Below are positions 57,866-64,000 of a stretch of 64,000 nt of DNA, piece by piece (positions within the stretch are counted from its first letter, which is position 1; each line of letters starts with the position of its first letter). The DNA is taken from NCBI RefSeq assembly GCF_008327685.1, contig NZ_BDDE01000018.1, positions 310,001-374,000 of the forward strand. Direction: 5' to 3'. A model generated the notes under the pieces. The model had not been told where the DNA came from, did not search any database, and worked only from the letters and a program-made list of their open reading frames with translations. This DNA is from Actinomadura sp. K4S16 (lineage in GTDB: Bacteria > Actinomycetota > Actinomycetes > Streptosporangiales > Streptosporangiaceae). The position numbers and the translations under genes were made by a program.

Positions 57866-58911
57866 CGCACGGGCTCCAGAGCGGGTCGCGGGGACGTGGC
57901 GTCCGCCCCCGGCGCGGTGCGGCCGGTCGCGCGGAGCGTGGCGCGGACGGCGGTGAGCAGGGACTCGGCGGACGGCAGCGCCGCCGTCTCCAGGGACTTG
58001 GCGTAGGGGAGGGGCACCTCGGCCATCGCGACGCGCCGGACGGGGGCGTCGAGCCAGTCGAACGCGCCCTCCTGGATCGTCGCGGCGATCTCGGCGCCGA
58101 TGCCGTAGGTGAGCCAGTCGTCCTCGGCCACGACGGCGCAGCCGGTCTTGCGGACGGAGTCCACGACCGTCTGCCGGTCGAGCGGGCGCAGGCTGCGCAG
58201 GTCGACCACCTCGGCGGAGACGCCCTCGGCGGCGAGGGTCTCGGCGACCTCGGAGGCGACGCGGGCCATCCGGGAGTAGCCGATGATCGTGATGTCGGTG
58301 CCCGGACGGGTCACGGCGGCGCGCCCGATCTCGGCGGGCTCGATGTCCTCGACCGCGGCGGGCAGCTCGCCCTTGGTGTTGTAGAGGGCGAGGTTCTCCA
58401 GGAACAGCACCGGGTCGTCGTCGCGGATCGCGGCCTTCAGCATCGCCGACGCCTCGGCGGGCGTGCTCGGCGCGACGACCTTCAGTCCGGGGATGAACGA
58501 GTAGAACAGCTCGACGTTCTGCGAGTGGGTGGCGCCGAGCTGCTGCCCGCCGCCGCCCGGCGTGCGGATCACCATCGGCACGCTGGCCTGCCCGCCGAAC
58601 ATGCCGTAGATCTTCGCGGCGTGGTTGACGATCTGGTCCAGCGCCAGCAGCGAGAAGTTGATCGTCATGATCTCCACGACCGGGCGCAGGCCGAGCATCG
58701 CGGCGCCGATCGCGGCGCCGACGAAGCCCTCCTCGGCGATCGGGGTGTCGCGGACGCGGCGCGGCCCGAACTCCTTCAGCAGCCCCTCGGTGATCTTGTA
58801 GGAGCCCTCGAAGAGCCCGATCTCCTCGCCCATCAGGAAGACGTTCTCGTCGCGGAGCATCTCGGCGCGGAGCGTGTCCCGGAGGGCCTGGCGGTAGGTC
58901 ACGGTTGCCAT
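57862..58911 (-). CDS. pdhB: Pyruvate dehydrogenase-type E1 beta subunit
   Basis: A 349-residue thiamine-diphosphate enzyme subunit beginning MATVTYRQALRDTLRAEM, with FLMGEEIGLFEGSYKITEGL near 25, TPIAEEGFVGAAIGAA near 57 and the C-terminal transketolase domain (VDLRSLRPLDRQTVVDSV near 220). Together with E1-alpha it decarboxylates a 2-oxo acid, most likely pyruvate. The last 25 residues are a Pro/Thr-rich tail. Ten bases separate it from the alpha gene. Acetoin dehydrogenase is an alternative for this sequence type. Confidence 0.93.
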   Translation of the reverse strand: MATVTYRQALRDTLRAEMLRDENVFLMGEEIGLFEGSYKITEGLLKEFGPRRVRDTPIAEEGFVGAAIGAAMLGLRPVVEIMTINFSLLALDQIVNHAAKIYGMFGGQASVPMVIRTPGGGGQQLGATHSQNVELFYSFIPGLKVVAPSTPAEASAMLKAAIRDDDPVLFLENLALYNTKGELPAAVEDIEPAEIGRAAVTRPGTDITIIGYSRMARVASEVAETLAAEGVSAEVVDLRSLRPLDRQTVVDSVRKTGCAVVAEDDWLTYGIGAEIAATIQEGAFDWLDAPVRRVAMAEVPLPYAKSLETAALPSAESLLTAVRATLRATGRTAPGADATSPRPALEPVR

Positions 58912-58921
58912 GGGGTGCCTC

Positions 58922-60043
58922 TCAGGAGCCGAATACGGGGTCGGCGGGGAGCCGGCGCAGCTCGCCCGGGACGGGGGTGGCGTAGGTGTAGTCGAACAGC
59001 GTGGACACCTCGGGCGCCGGGCTCTCGTCGGCGAACGCGGCGGCGGCGTCGACCTCGGCCTTCACCTCGGCGTCGAGCCGGTCGCGCTCGTCGGCGGACA
59101 GGACCCCGGCCTCCTCCAGCTCCAGCGCCATCCGGGCGAGGGGGTCGGCGGCCTTCAGGGCCTCCTTCTCCTCCTTGGACCGGTAGCGGGCCGGGTCGAC
59201 GACCGAGTGGCCCTTCAGCCGGGGGCTGACGGTCTCCAGCAGGTAGGGCTTGCTCTCGGCGCGGGCGCGCTCGACGGCGGCGCGCGCGGCGTCCCGCACC
59301 GCGAGCACGTCGGTGCCGTCCACCCGCAGGCTCTCCATCCGGTACGCGGCGCCGCGCCGGTACAGCTCCGGCTCGGCCGCCGAGTTCTCCACGGTGGTGC
59401 CCATGCCGAGCCCGTTGTTGATCACGACGAAGACGACCGGGAGGTCCCAGAGGGCGGCGATGTTCAGCGACTCGTGGAACGCGCCGATCGCGGTCGTCCC
59501 GTCGCCCATGTGGCACATCACGACCTCGTCGCCGCCCTTGTAGGAGACGGCGAGCGCCGCGCCGGCCGCGAGGGGCACCTGCCCGCCGACGATCCCGTAC
59601 CCGCCGAGCAGCCGGGCCTCGGCGTCGAACAGGTGCATCGACCCGCCCCAGCCCTTGGACACGCCCGTTGAGCGCCCGTACAGCTCGGCCATGACGCGGT
59701 CCGCGCCGATGCCCTTGGCGAGTGCGTAGCCGTGCTCGCGGTAGTTGGTGAACAGGTAGTCGGTGGGGCGCAGCGCGGCCATCAGCCCGACGACCGTCGC
59801 CTCCTCGCCGAGGTTCAGGTGGCAGTAGCCGCCGATCTTGGCCTCGGTGTAGGCGCGGGCGGCCCGCTCCTCGAACCGCCTGACCAGCAGCATCTGCCGG
59901 TAGTAGCCGACGAGCGTGGCGGCGTCGGCCGCCGGGGGAGCCGCCGGCGTCGCGCCGGTCCTCGGCCGGGGGGCCTTGGCGGCGCGCGCCCGGCGGCTCC
60001 GCGCCGGGGCGGCCCTGTCGGCCGACTGAACGGTCTCAGCCAT
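58922..60043 (-). CDS. pdhA: Pyruvate dehydrogenase-type E1 alpha subunit
   Basis: A 373-residue subunit. An Ala/Arg-rich N-terminal 40 residues precedes LLVRRFEERAARAYTE, GWGGSMHLFD near 135 and the thiamine-diphosphate motif HMGDGTTAIGAFHESLNIAA near 175, with NNGLGMGTTVENSA near 210. GAGGAAGG lies before the ATG, which was chosen over an upstream frame start. It is the first gene of the E1/E2 operon and is divergent from a GntR gene across a palindrome. Confidence 0.93.
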   Translation of the reverse strand: MAETVQSADRAAPARSRRARAAKAPRPRTGATPAAPPAADAATLVGYYRQMLLVRRFEERAARAYTEAKIGGYCHLNLGEEATVVGLMAALRPTDYLFTNYREHGYALAKGIGADRVMAELYGRSTGVSKGWGGSMHLFDAEARLLGGYGIVGGQVPLAAGAALAVSYKGGDEVVMCHMGDGTTAIGAFHESLNIAALWDLPVVFVVINNGLGMGTTVENSAAEPELYRRGAAYRMESLRVDGTDVLAVRDAARAAVERARAESKPYLLETVSPRLKGHSVVDPARYRSKEEKEALKAADPLARMALELEEAGVLSADERDRLDAEVKAEVDAAAAFADESPAPEVSTLFDYTYATPVPGELRRLPADPVFGS

Positions 60044-60102
60044 CGGCGACCTTCCTCTGTCCGGGGCAGCGCCGTAGGATCGCCACAACGCTCCCGATCA
60101 TC

Positions 60103-60119
60103 ATTGATCTATGATCGAT
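60103..60119. promoter_or_regulatory. GntR operator between pdhA and gntR
   Basis: ATTGATC-TAT-GATCGAT is a near-perfect palindrome in an AT-rich patch (ATGATCGATAATATTC) of the divergent spacer. GATC-containing palindromes of this size are typical of FCD-type GntR regulators. Confidence 0.6.
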
Positions 60120-60191
60120 AATATTCTACCCGCTGGAACCCGCCCCCCTGTCAAGAGGCACTTACCGGCCGTGGCGCTACCATCCAGTTCT

Positions 60192-60821
60192 GTGAAGACC
60201 TCCGACCAGCTGCTGCTCCGCACCGGGCTCGCCGACCAGATCCGCGAGTTCATCGTGGAGGGCATCAGCTCCGGGCGGTGGGAACCGGGCGAGCGCGTCG
60301 TCGAGCGCCGCATCGCCGCCGAGCTGGGCGTGAGCCAGGGGCCGGTCCGGGAGGCGCTCCGCCAGCTGGAGGCGCAGCGGCTGATCGAGACGCTGCCGAA
60401 CCGGGGCGCCCGGGTCCGCGACTTCACCGAGCAGGACCTGGCCGAGATCTTCCCCGTCCGCGCCGGGCTGGAGCGGACGGCCGTGGAGCTGGCCCTGCCC
60501 CGGCTGTCCGGCTGCCTGGAGGCGCTGGAGGAGCACAACCGCCGGCTCGGCGAGGCCGCGCGGGAGGGCGACCTGCACGAGCAGATGCGGCTCAGCATCG
60601 CCTTCCACCGCGAGATCGTCGAGACGGCCGGGAACCGGCTGCTCGTCTCGGTGTGGGAGAGCCTCGGCATCGAGCTGTGGACGACCCTGTCCCTGCGGCT
60701 GCACCACACGGAGATCTACTCCAAGTCGGCCGAGCACGCCGAGCTGATCGAGGCGTTCCGCCGCGCCGACCCGGCCGCGCCGCAGCTCCTGCACGACCAC
60801 GTCATGAACTACGCCCCGTAA
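60192..60821 (+). CDS. GntR-family regulator with FCD domain
   Basis: A 209-residue FadR-type repressor: winged helix at about 8-75 (LADQIREFIVEGISSGRWEPG, then ELGVSQGPVREALRQLEAQ) and an all-helical FCD domain with the metal-binding Asp/His set (AFHREIVETAGN near 135). The GTG start (VKTSDQLLL) follows the family pattern; the frame continues upstream through the operator. It probably controls itself and the dehydrogenase operon according to a carboxylate ligand. Confidence 0.88.
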   Translation: MKTSDQLLLRTGLADQIREFIVEGISSGRWEPGERVVERRIAAELGVSQGPVREALRQLEAQRLIETLPNRGARVRDFTEQDLAEIFPVRAGLERTAVELALPRLSGCLEALEEHNRRLGEAAREGDLHEQMRLSIAFHREIVETAGNRLLVSVWESLGIELWTTLSLRLHHTEIYSKSAEHAELIEAFRRADPAAPQLLHDHVMNYAP

Positions 60822-60879
60822 CCGCGCCTTCCGGCGAGGCCTTCTGCCGGGCCGTCCGACGGGCCGTCCGACGGGCCTC

Positions 60880-61596
60880 TCAGTGGGCCTCGGAGCGGGC
60901 CTTCTCGCGGTAGGCCGCGGTGAGCTGGGCCTCCGCGTCGTCGAGGTAGGAGCGCAGCTCCCGCTCGGCCACCGCGAGCTCGCCCCGCGCCATCAGGTCG
61001 TGGATCCGCCGGTTGCGGGTGAGGTAGGGCTCGTGGAACTCGCGCGGCGAGCCCATCTCGTGGAAGACCAGCCGCATCTCGGCCAGCAGGTGCTGGATCA
61101 TCTCGTCCACCCGCGGACTGCCCACCAGCGCGGCGATGGCCTGGTGGAAGCGGATGTCGGCGGTGCCGACGTCCGGCCATCGACCGGCGGCGGCGGCGCT
61201 CTCGCCGTCCAGGACGGCCGCCTCCACGCGGCCGAGCGTCCCGGCCGGGGCCTCCCGCGCGCACCGCACGCCCTCGCACTCCAGGATCCGCCGCACCCGG
61301 TAGAGGTCGGCGAGGCCGTCGGCGGTGACCCGGCGCACGAACACGCCGCGGTTGAACTCGTGGACGAGCAGGCGCTCCATGGCGAGCAGCCGGAACGCCT
61401 CGCGCACGGTGTTGCGCGACACCTTCAGGGCCTCGCCCAGCTCCTCCTCGCGCAGCCGCTCCCCGGGGGCGAGCCGCCCGTCGGTGATCTGCTCGCGCAG
61501 CAGGTCGGCGATCCGCGCGGCGGTGCTGCTCCGGGACAGTTCGTGCCGGGCGGCCGCGATGTCGGACAGCCACGAGCCCTGCGCCGGCACGGGCAT
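60880..61596 (-). CDS. GntR-family regulator with FCD domain, next to 5-oxoprolinase genes
   Basis: A 238-residue FadR-type regulator: helix-turn-helix at about 22-88 (IADLLREQITDGRLAPGERL, ALKVSRNTVREAFRLL) and FCD domain with DIRFHQAIAALVGSP near 148 and later His residues for metal binding. GGAAGG precedes the ATG. It is divergent from the NRAMP-like/PxpBC genes across a perfect palindrome, so it is their probable regulator. Confidence 0.88.
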   Translation of the reverse strand: MPVPAQGSWLSDIAAARHELSRSSTAARIADLLREQITDGRLAPGERLREEELGEALKVSRNTVREAFRLLAMERLLVHEFNRGVFVRRVTADGLADLYRVRRILECEGVRCAREAPAGTLGRVEAAVLDGESAAAAGRWPDVGTADIRFHQAIAALVGSPRVDEMIQHLLAEMRLVFHEMGSPREFHEPYLTRNRRIHDLMARGELAVAERELRSYLDDAEAQLTAAYREKARSEAH

Positions 61597-61696
61597 CGAC
61601 CACCTTCCGGGGGCAGGCGCGGGACGCCGCGCACGAAGATCCGGGGAGGCCAGCCTATCCCCGGCGACCGCAGAATGCATCAACAGGTCTCTTGAT

Positions 61697-61713
61697 GGAT
61701 TGTTGAACAATCC
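61697..61713. promoter_or_regulatory. GntR operator upstream of the 5-oxoprolinase operon
   Basis: GGATTGTT-G-AACAATCC is a perfect 17-bp palindrome whose core TTGTTGAACAA fits the FadR-subfamily pattern TNGTNNNACNA. It lies between the divergent gntR and transporter starts. Confidence 0.75.
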
Positions 61714-61755
61714 CTACGCTTGCGGAAAGTCGAACCCCCCGGAAGGGCCCCCGCC

Positions 61756-62985
61756 ATGACGGACCCAGCGACCCTCGACACGACCACGGCCCCCACCTCC
61801 CGCTCCCGCCGCGCCGCCCTCACCGGCGCCATGTTCCTGATGGCCACCAGCGCCATCGGACCCGGCTTCATCACCCAGACCACCGTGTTCACCGCCAAGC
61901 TCGGCGCCGCGTTCGCTTTCGCGATCCTCGTGTCCGTGCTGGTGGACATCGCGATCCAGCTGAACGTGTGGCGCGTCGTCGGCGTCTCCGGCATGCGCGC
62001 CCAGGAACTCGGCAACCGCGTCCTGCCCGGCGCCGGGTACGGCCTCGCCGCGCTCGACGTGTTCGGCGGCCTGATCTTCAACATCGGCAACGTCGCCGGT
62101 ACCGCGCTCGGCCTGAACGCGCTGCTCGGCCTGGACGTCAAGATCGGCGGCGCGGTCTCCGCGCTGGCCGCGATCGCGATCTTCCTGGTCCGGCGGGCCG
62201 GCGTCGCCATGGACCGGATCGTCGTCGTGCTCGGCGGCGTGATGATCCTGTTGACCCTGTACGTGGCGGTGGTGTCCGAACCGCCCCTCGGTGACGCGCT
62301 CCGGCAGAGCATCGCGCCGGAGACCGTCGACTTCCTGGTCATCACCACGCTGATCGGCGGGACGGTCGGCGGCTACATCACCTACGCGGGCGCGCACCGC
62401 ATGATCGAGTCCGGGCTGACCGGGCCGGAGCACGTCCGGGAGATCAACCGCAGCGCGGTCACCGGCATCCTCGTCACCGCCCTGATGCGCGTGCTGCTGT
62501 TCCTCGCGGTCCTCGGCGTCGTCGCGGGCGGGGTGACCCTCGCCAAGGAGAACGCCCCCGCCTCGGCCTTCGAGCACGCGGCGGGCCAGGCCGGGCTGCG
62601 CGTCTTCGGCCTGATCATGTGGTCGGCCGCGATCACCTCGGTCATCGGGGCGTCCTACACCTCGGTGTCGTTCCTGGTGTCGTTCTCCTCCTTCGTCGAG
62701 CGGCACCGCAACCGGCTGGTCGTCGCGTTCATCCTCGTCTCCGCCGCCATCTACCTCGCGGTCGGCACCACCCCCGCGAAGCTGCTCGTCTTCGCGGGCG
62801 CGCTGAACGGGCTGATCCTGCCGTTCGGGCTCGCCGTGCTGCTCTGGGCGGCCGCCCGCCGCCGCGACCTGCTCGGCGGCCACCGGTACCCGGTCTGGCT
62901 CCTCGCCATCGGCGTGGCGGCCTGGGTCCTGTCGCTCTACCTCGGCTGGAACAGCCTGTCCGGGCTCGACGACCTGTGGAAGTGA
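61756..62985 (+). CDS. NRAMP-related transporter lacking the metal-site motifs (YcsG-like)
   Basis: A 409-residue protein with about 11 membrane segments of the NRAMP/APC fold. Where metal-transporting NRAMPs have DPGN in TM1 this protein has TSAIGPGFITQ, and where they have MPH in TM6 it has YAGAHRMIE. It therefore probably does not carry manganese or iron. The position directly before pxpB and pxpC matches Bacillus subtilis ycsG, so uptake of 5-oxoproline or a related compound is a reasonable inference. The ATG is in CCGCCATGAC after GGAAGGG. Confidence 0.85.
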   Translation: MTDPATLDTTTAPTSRSRRAALTGAMFLMATSAIGPGFITQTTVFTAKLGAAFAFAILVSVLVDIAIQLNVWRVVGVSGMRAQELGNRVLPGAGYGLAALDVFGGLIFNIGNVAGTALGLNALLGLDVKIGGAVSALAAIAIFLVRRAGVAMDRIVVVLGGVMILLTLYVAVVSEPPLGDALRQSIAPETVDFLVITTLIGGTVGGYITYAGAHRMIESGLTGPEHVREINRSAVTGILVTALMRVLLFLAVLGVVAGGVTLAKENAPASAFEHAAGQAGLRVFGLIMWSAAITSVIGASYTSVSFLVSFSSFVERHRNRLVVAFILVSAAIYLAVGTTPAKLLVFAGALNGLILPFGLAVLLWAAARRRDLLGGHRYPVWLLAIGVAAWVLSLYLGWNSLSGLDDLWK

Positions 62986-62992
62986 GGGCGGG

Positions 62993-63601
62993 GTGCGGAT
63001 CCTCCCGAGCGGCGACGCGGCGCTGCTGGTCGAACTGCCGGACCTCCCGGCGATGCTCGGCCTGTACACCGCGCTCGCGGCGGCCCCGCCGCCCGGCGTC
63101 GCCGACCTCGTCCCGGCGGCCCGCACCCTGACCCTGCTGCTCGCCCCCTCCGCCGACCCGGCCGCGGTCGCCGCCGCGGTGCGCGCCACCCGGCCGGGTG
63201 CGGCGGGCGGCGCCGCCGGGGACGTCGAGATCCCCGTCGTCTACGACGGCGACGACCTCCGCGAGGTCGCCCGCCTCACCGGGCTCGCCCCGGACGAGGT
63301 CGTCGCCGCGCACACCGGGACCCCGTGGCGGGTCGCGTTCACCGGGTTCGCGCCCGGATTCGGCTACCTGGAGGGCGGCGACCCGCGACTGGACGTCCCG
63401 CGCCGCGCGACGCCCCGCGTCCGCGTCCCGGCGGGCGCGGTCGGCCTCGCCGGGCGGTTCAGCGGCGTCTACCCGGTCGAGTCCCCGGGCGGCTGGCGGC
63501 TCATCGGACGCACGGAGGCCGTCCTATGGGACCTCGAACGCGACCCGCCCGCCCTGCTCCGCCCGGGAACCCGGGTCCGCTTCGTCCGGCGGGAACCATG
63601 A
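62993..63601 (+). CDS. pxpB: 5-oxoprolinase subunit B (KipI family)
   Basis: A 202-residue protein of the PxpB/KipI family, recognised by MRILPSGDAALLVEL at the N terminus, EIPVVYDGDDLREVARLTGL near 78 and FTGFAPGFGYLEGGDP with RVPAGAVGLAGRFSGVYPVE near 115-160. With PxpA and PxpC it hydrolyses 5-oxoproline to glutamate using ATP. GTG start seven bases after the transporter stop; its stop overlaps pxpC (ATGA). Confidence 0.93.
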   Translation: MRILPSGDAALLVELPDLPAMLGLYTALAAAPPPGVADLVPAARTLTLLLAPSADPAAVAAAVRATRPGAAGGAAGDVEIPVVYDGDDLREVARLTGLAPDEVVAAHTGTPWRVAFTGFAPGFGYLEGGDPRLDVPRRATPRVRVPAGAVGLAGRFSGVYPVESPGGWRLIGRTEAVLWDLERDPPALLRPGTRVRFVRREP

Positions 63602-64000
63602 AGCGGCGGTTGGACGTTCTCCGCACAGGGTTCCTGGCCACGGTCCAGGACCTCGGCCGCTCGGGTCACGCGGCGCTCGGCGTGGGGGTGTCGGGCGCCG
63701 CGGACCCGGGCTCGCTCCGGCTCGCCAACCGGCTGCTCGGCAACGCCGAGAGGGAGGCCGCGATCGAGGTCACCTTCGGCGGCCTGCACGTGCGCTGCCG
63801 GGGCGGCGTGTTCGCCGCGGTGACCGGCGCGCCCGCCCCGCTGCTGGTGGACGGCCGGGCCGAGGCCCCCTACTCGGTCGTGCACGTGCCGGACGGCGCC
63901 GAGCTCCGGATGGGCGCCCCGCCCGCGGGCCTGCGCAGCTACCTGGCCGTGCGCGGCGGCGTCGCCGTCCCGCCCGTCCTCGGGTCGCGCTCCACCGACA
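63598..64000 (+). CDS. pxpC: 5-oxoprolinase subunit C (KipA/biotin-dependent carboxyltransferase family), partial
   Basis: The first 134 codons of a gene that runs off the window. Family features are LRTGFLATVQDLGRSGHAAL at the N terminus, SGAADPGSLRLANRLLGN, EVTFGGLHVRCRGG and the later LRSYLAVRGGV. PxpC pairs with PxpB to form the ATP-dependent 5-oxoprolinase. The ATG overlaps the pxpB stop. PxpA (LamB/YcsF) is not in the window and would be expected just beyond it. Confidence 0.92.
   Translation, partial: MKRRLDVLRTGFLATVQDLGRSGHAALGVGVSGAADPGSLRLANRLLGNAEREAAIEVTFGGLHVRCRGGVFAAVTGAPAPLLVDGRAEAPYSVVHVPDGAELRMGAPPAGLRSYLAVRGGVAVPPVLGSRSTD

Noticed and set aside
60845..60880. Short GGGCCGTCCGAC repeats after the first GntR gene
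   Set aside because: Only about two and a half copies of a 12-bp unit; too few to call a repeat element, and possibly part of a weak terminator.

Overview
The window is very GC-rich, uses GTG and TTG starts freely, and packs genes into operons whose stops and starts overlap (ATGA, GTGA, TTGA). It carries F420-type LLM oxidoreductase, DUF3152, DUF3159, DUF1906, paired TrkA and RskA-type anti-sigma genes. Together these point to a filamentous actinomycete, probably of the Actinomadura/Thermomonosporaceae type. The genus is my inference. No transposase, integrase, phage gene or CRISPR array is visible. The sequence looks like chromosomal arm or accessory territory with some core islands.

0-8.6 kb: a membrane protein, a DHA2 drug exporter, then a conserved actinobacterial block (OB-fold protein, DUF3159, two TrkA/Ceo proteins, an APC permease and a 5-methyluridine-type RNA methyltransferase) in the order of M. 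tuberculosis Rv2694c-Rv2689c. 8.7-16.4 kb: a GntR/ATP-binding/small-protein trio with a long inverted repeat, an Eis-like acetyltransferase, a DUF1906 protein, an LLM oxidoreductase, and a second DHA2 exporter divergent from a TetR gene. 16.4-22.5 kb: a bacterial PARG, a DUF3152 zinc-protease-like protein and the Hen1-Pnkp RNA repair pair. 22.5-29.5 kb: a phosphotransferase, an acyl-CoA ligase, an Lrp/MFS pair, a 40-residue zinc-ribbon gene, and manA with a ROK kinase.

29.6-37.4 kb: an eight-gene, tightly coupled glycan operon on the minus strand (membrane protein, GT2, CofD/YvcK-like, HAD, nucleotidyltransferase, flippase, GT4, GT2). It lies behind two perfect TGGGAGCGCTCCCA boxes of the cellobiose-repressor (CebR) type. 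37.8-40.5 kb: a lone sigma region-4 protein, a LysR/SDR pair, and a four-tRNA cluster (Ser-GCT, CAT, Arg-GCG, His-GTG). The tRNAs are preceded by a possible 19-codon leader ORF and a terminator. 40.6-48.9 kb: a secreted GH3 enzyme, an epimerase, a GlxA/AraC regulator, an orphan sugar-binding lipoprotein with a Gfo/Idh enzyme and ROK repressor, and a two-gene toxin-antitoxin-like pair. 48.9-56.5 kb: NAD salvage (PnuC plus a NadR-like enzyme), then a DUF4331-TPR-NicO cluster followed by an ECF sigma/anti-sigma pair. 56.5-64 kb: a pyruvate-dehydrogenase-type E1/E2 operon with a GntR regulator, then a second GntR gene divergent from an NRAMP-like transporter and 5-oxoprolinase subunits PxpB and PxpC (PxpC runs off the end).

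Regulatory palindromes are well preserved in many divergent spacers and are listed separately. The least conventional items are the tRNA cluster with its putative leader/attenuator, the CebR-box glycan operon containing a CofD-like protein, and the GntR/ATPase/small-protein trio.
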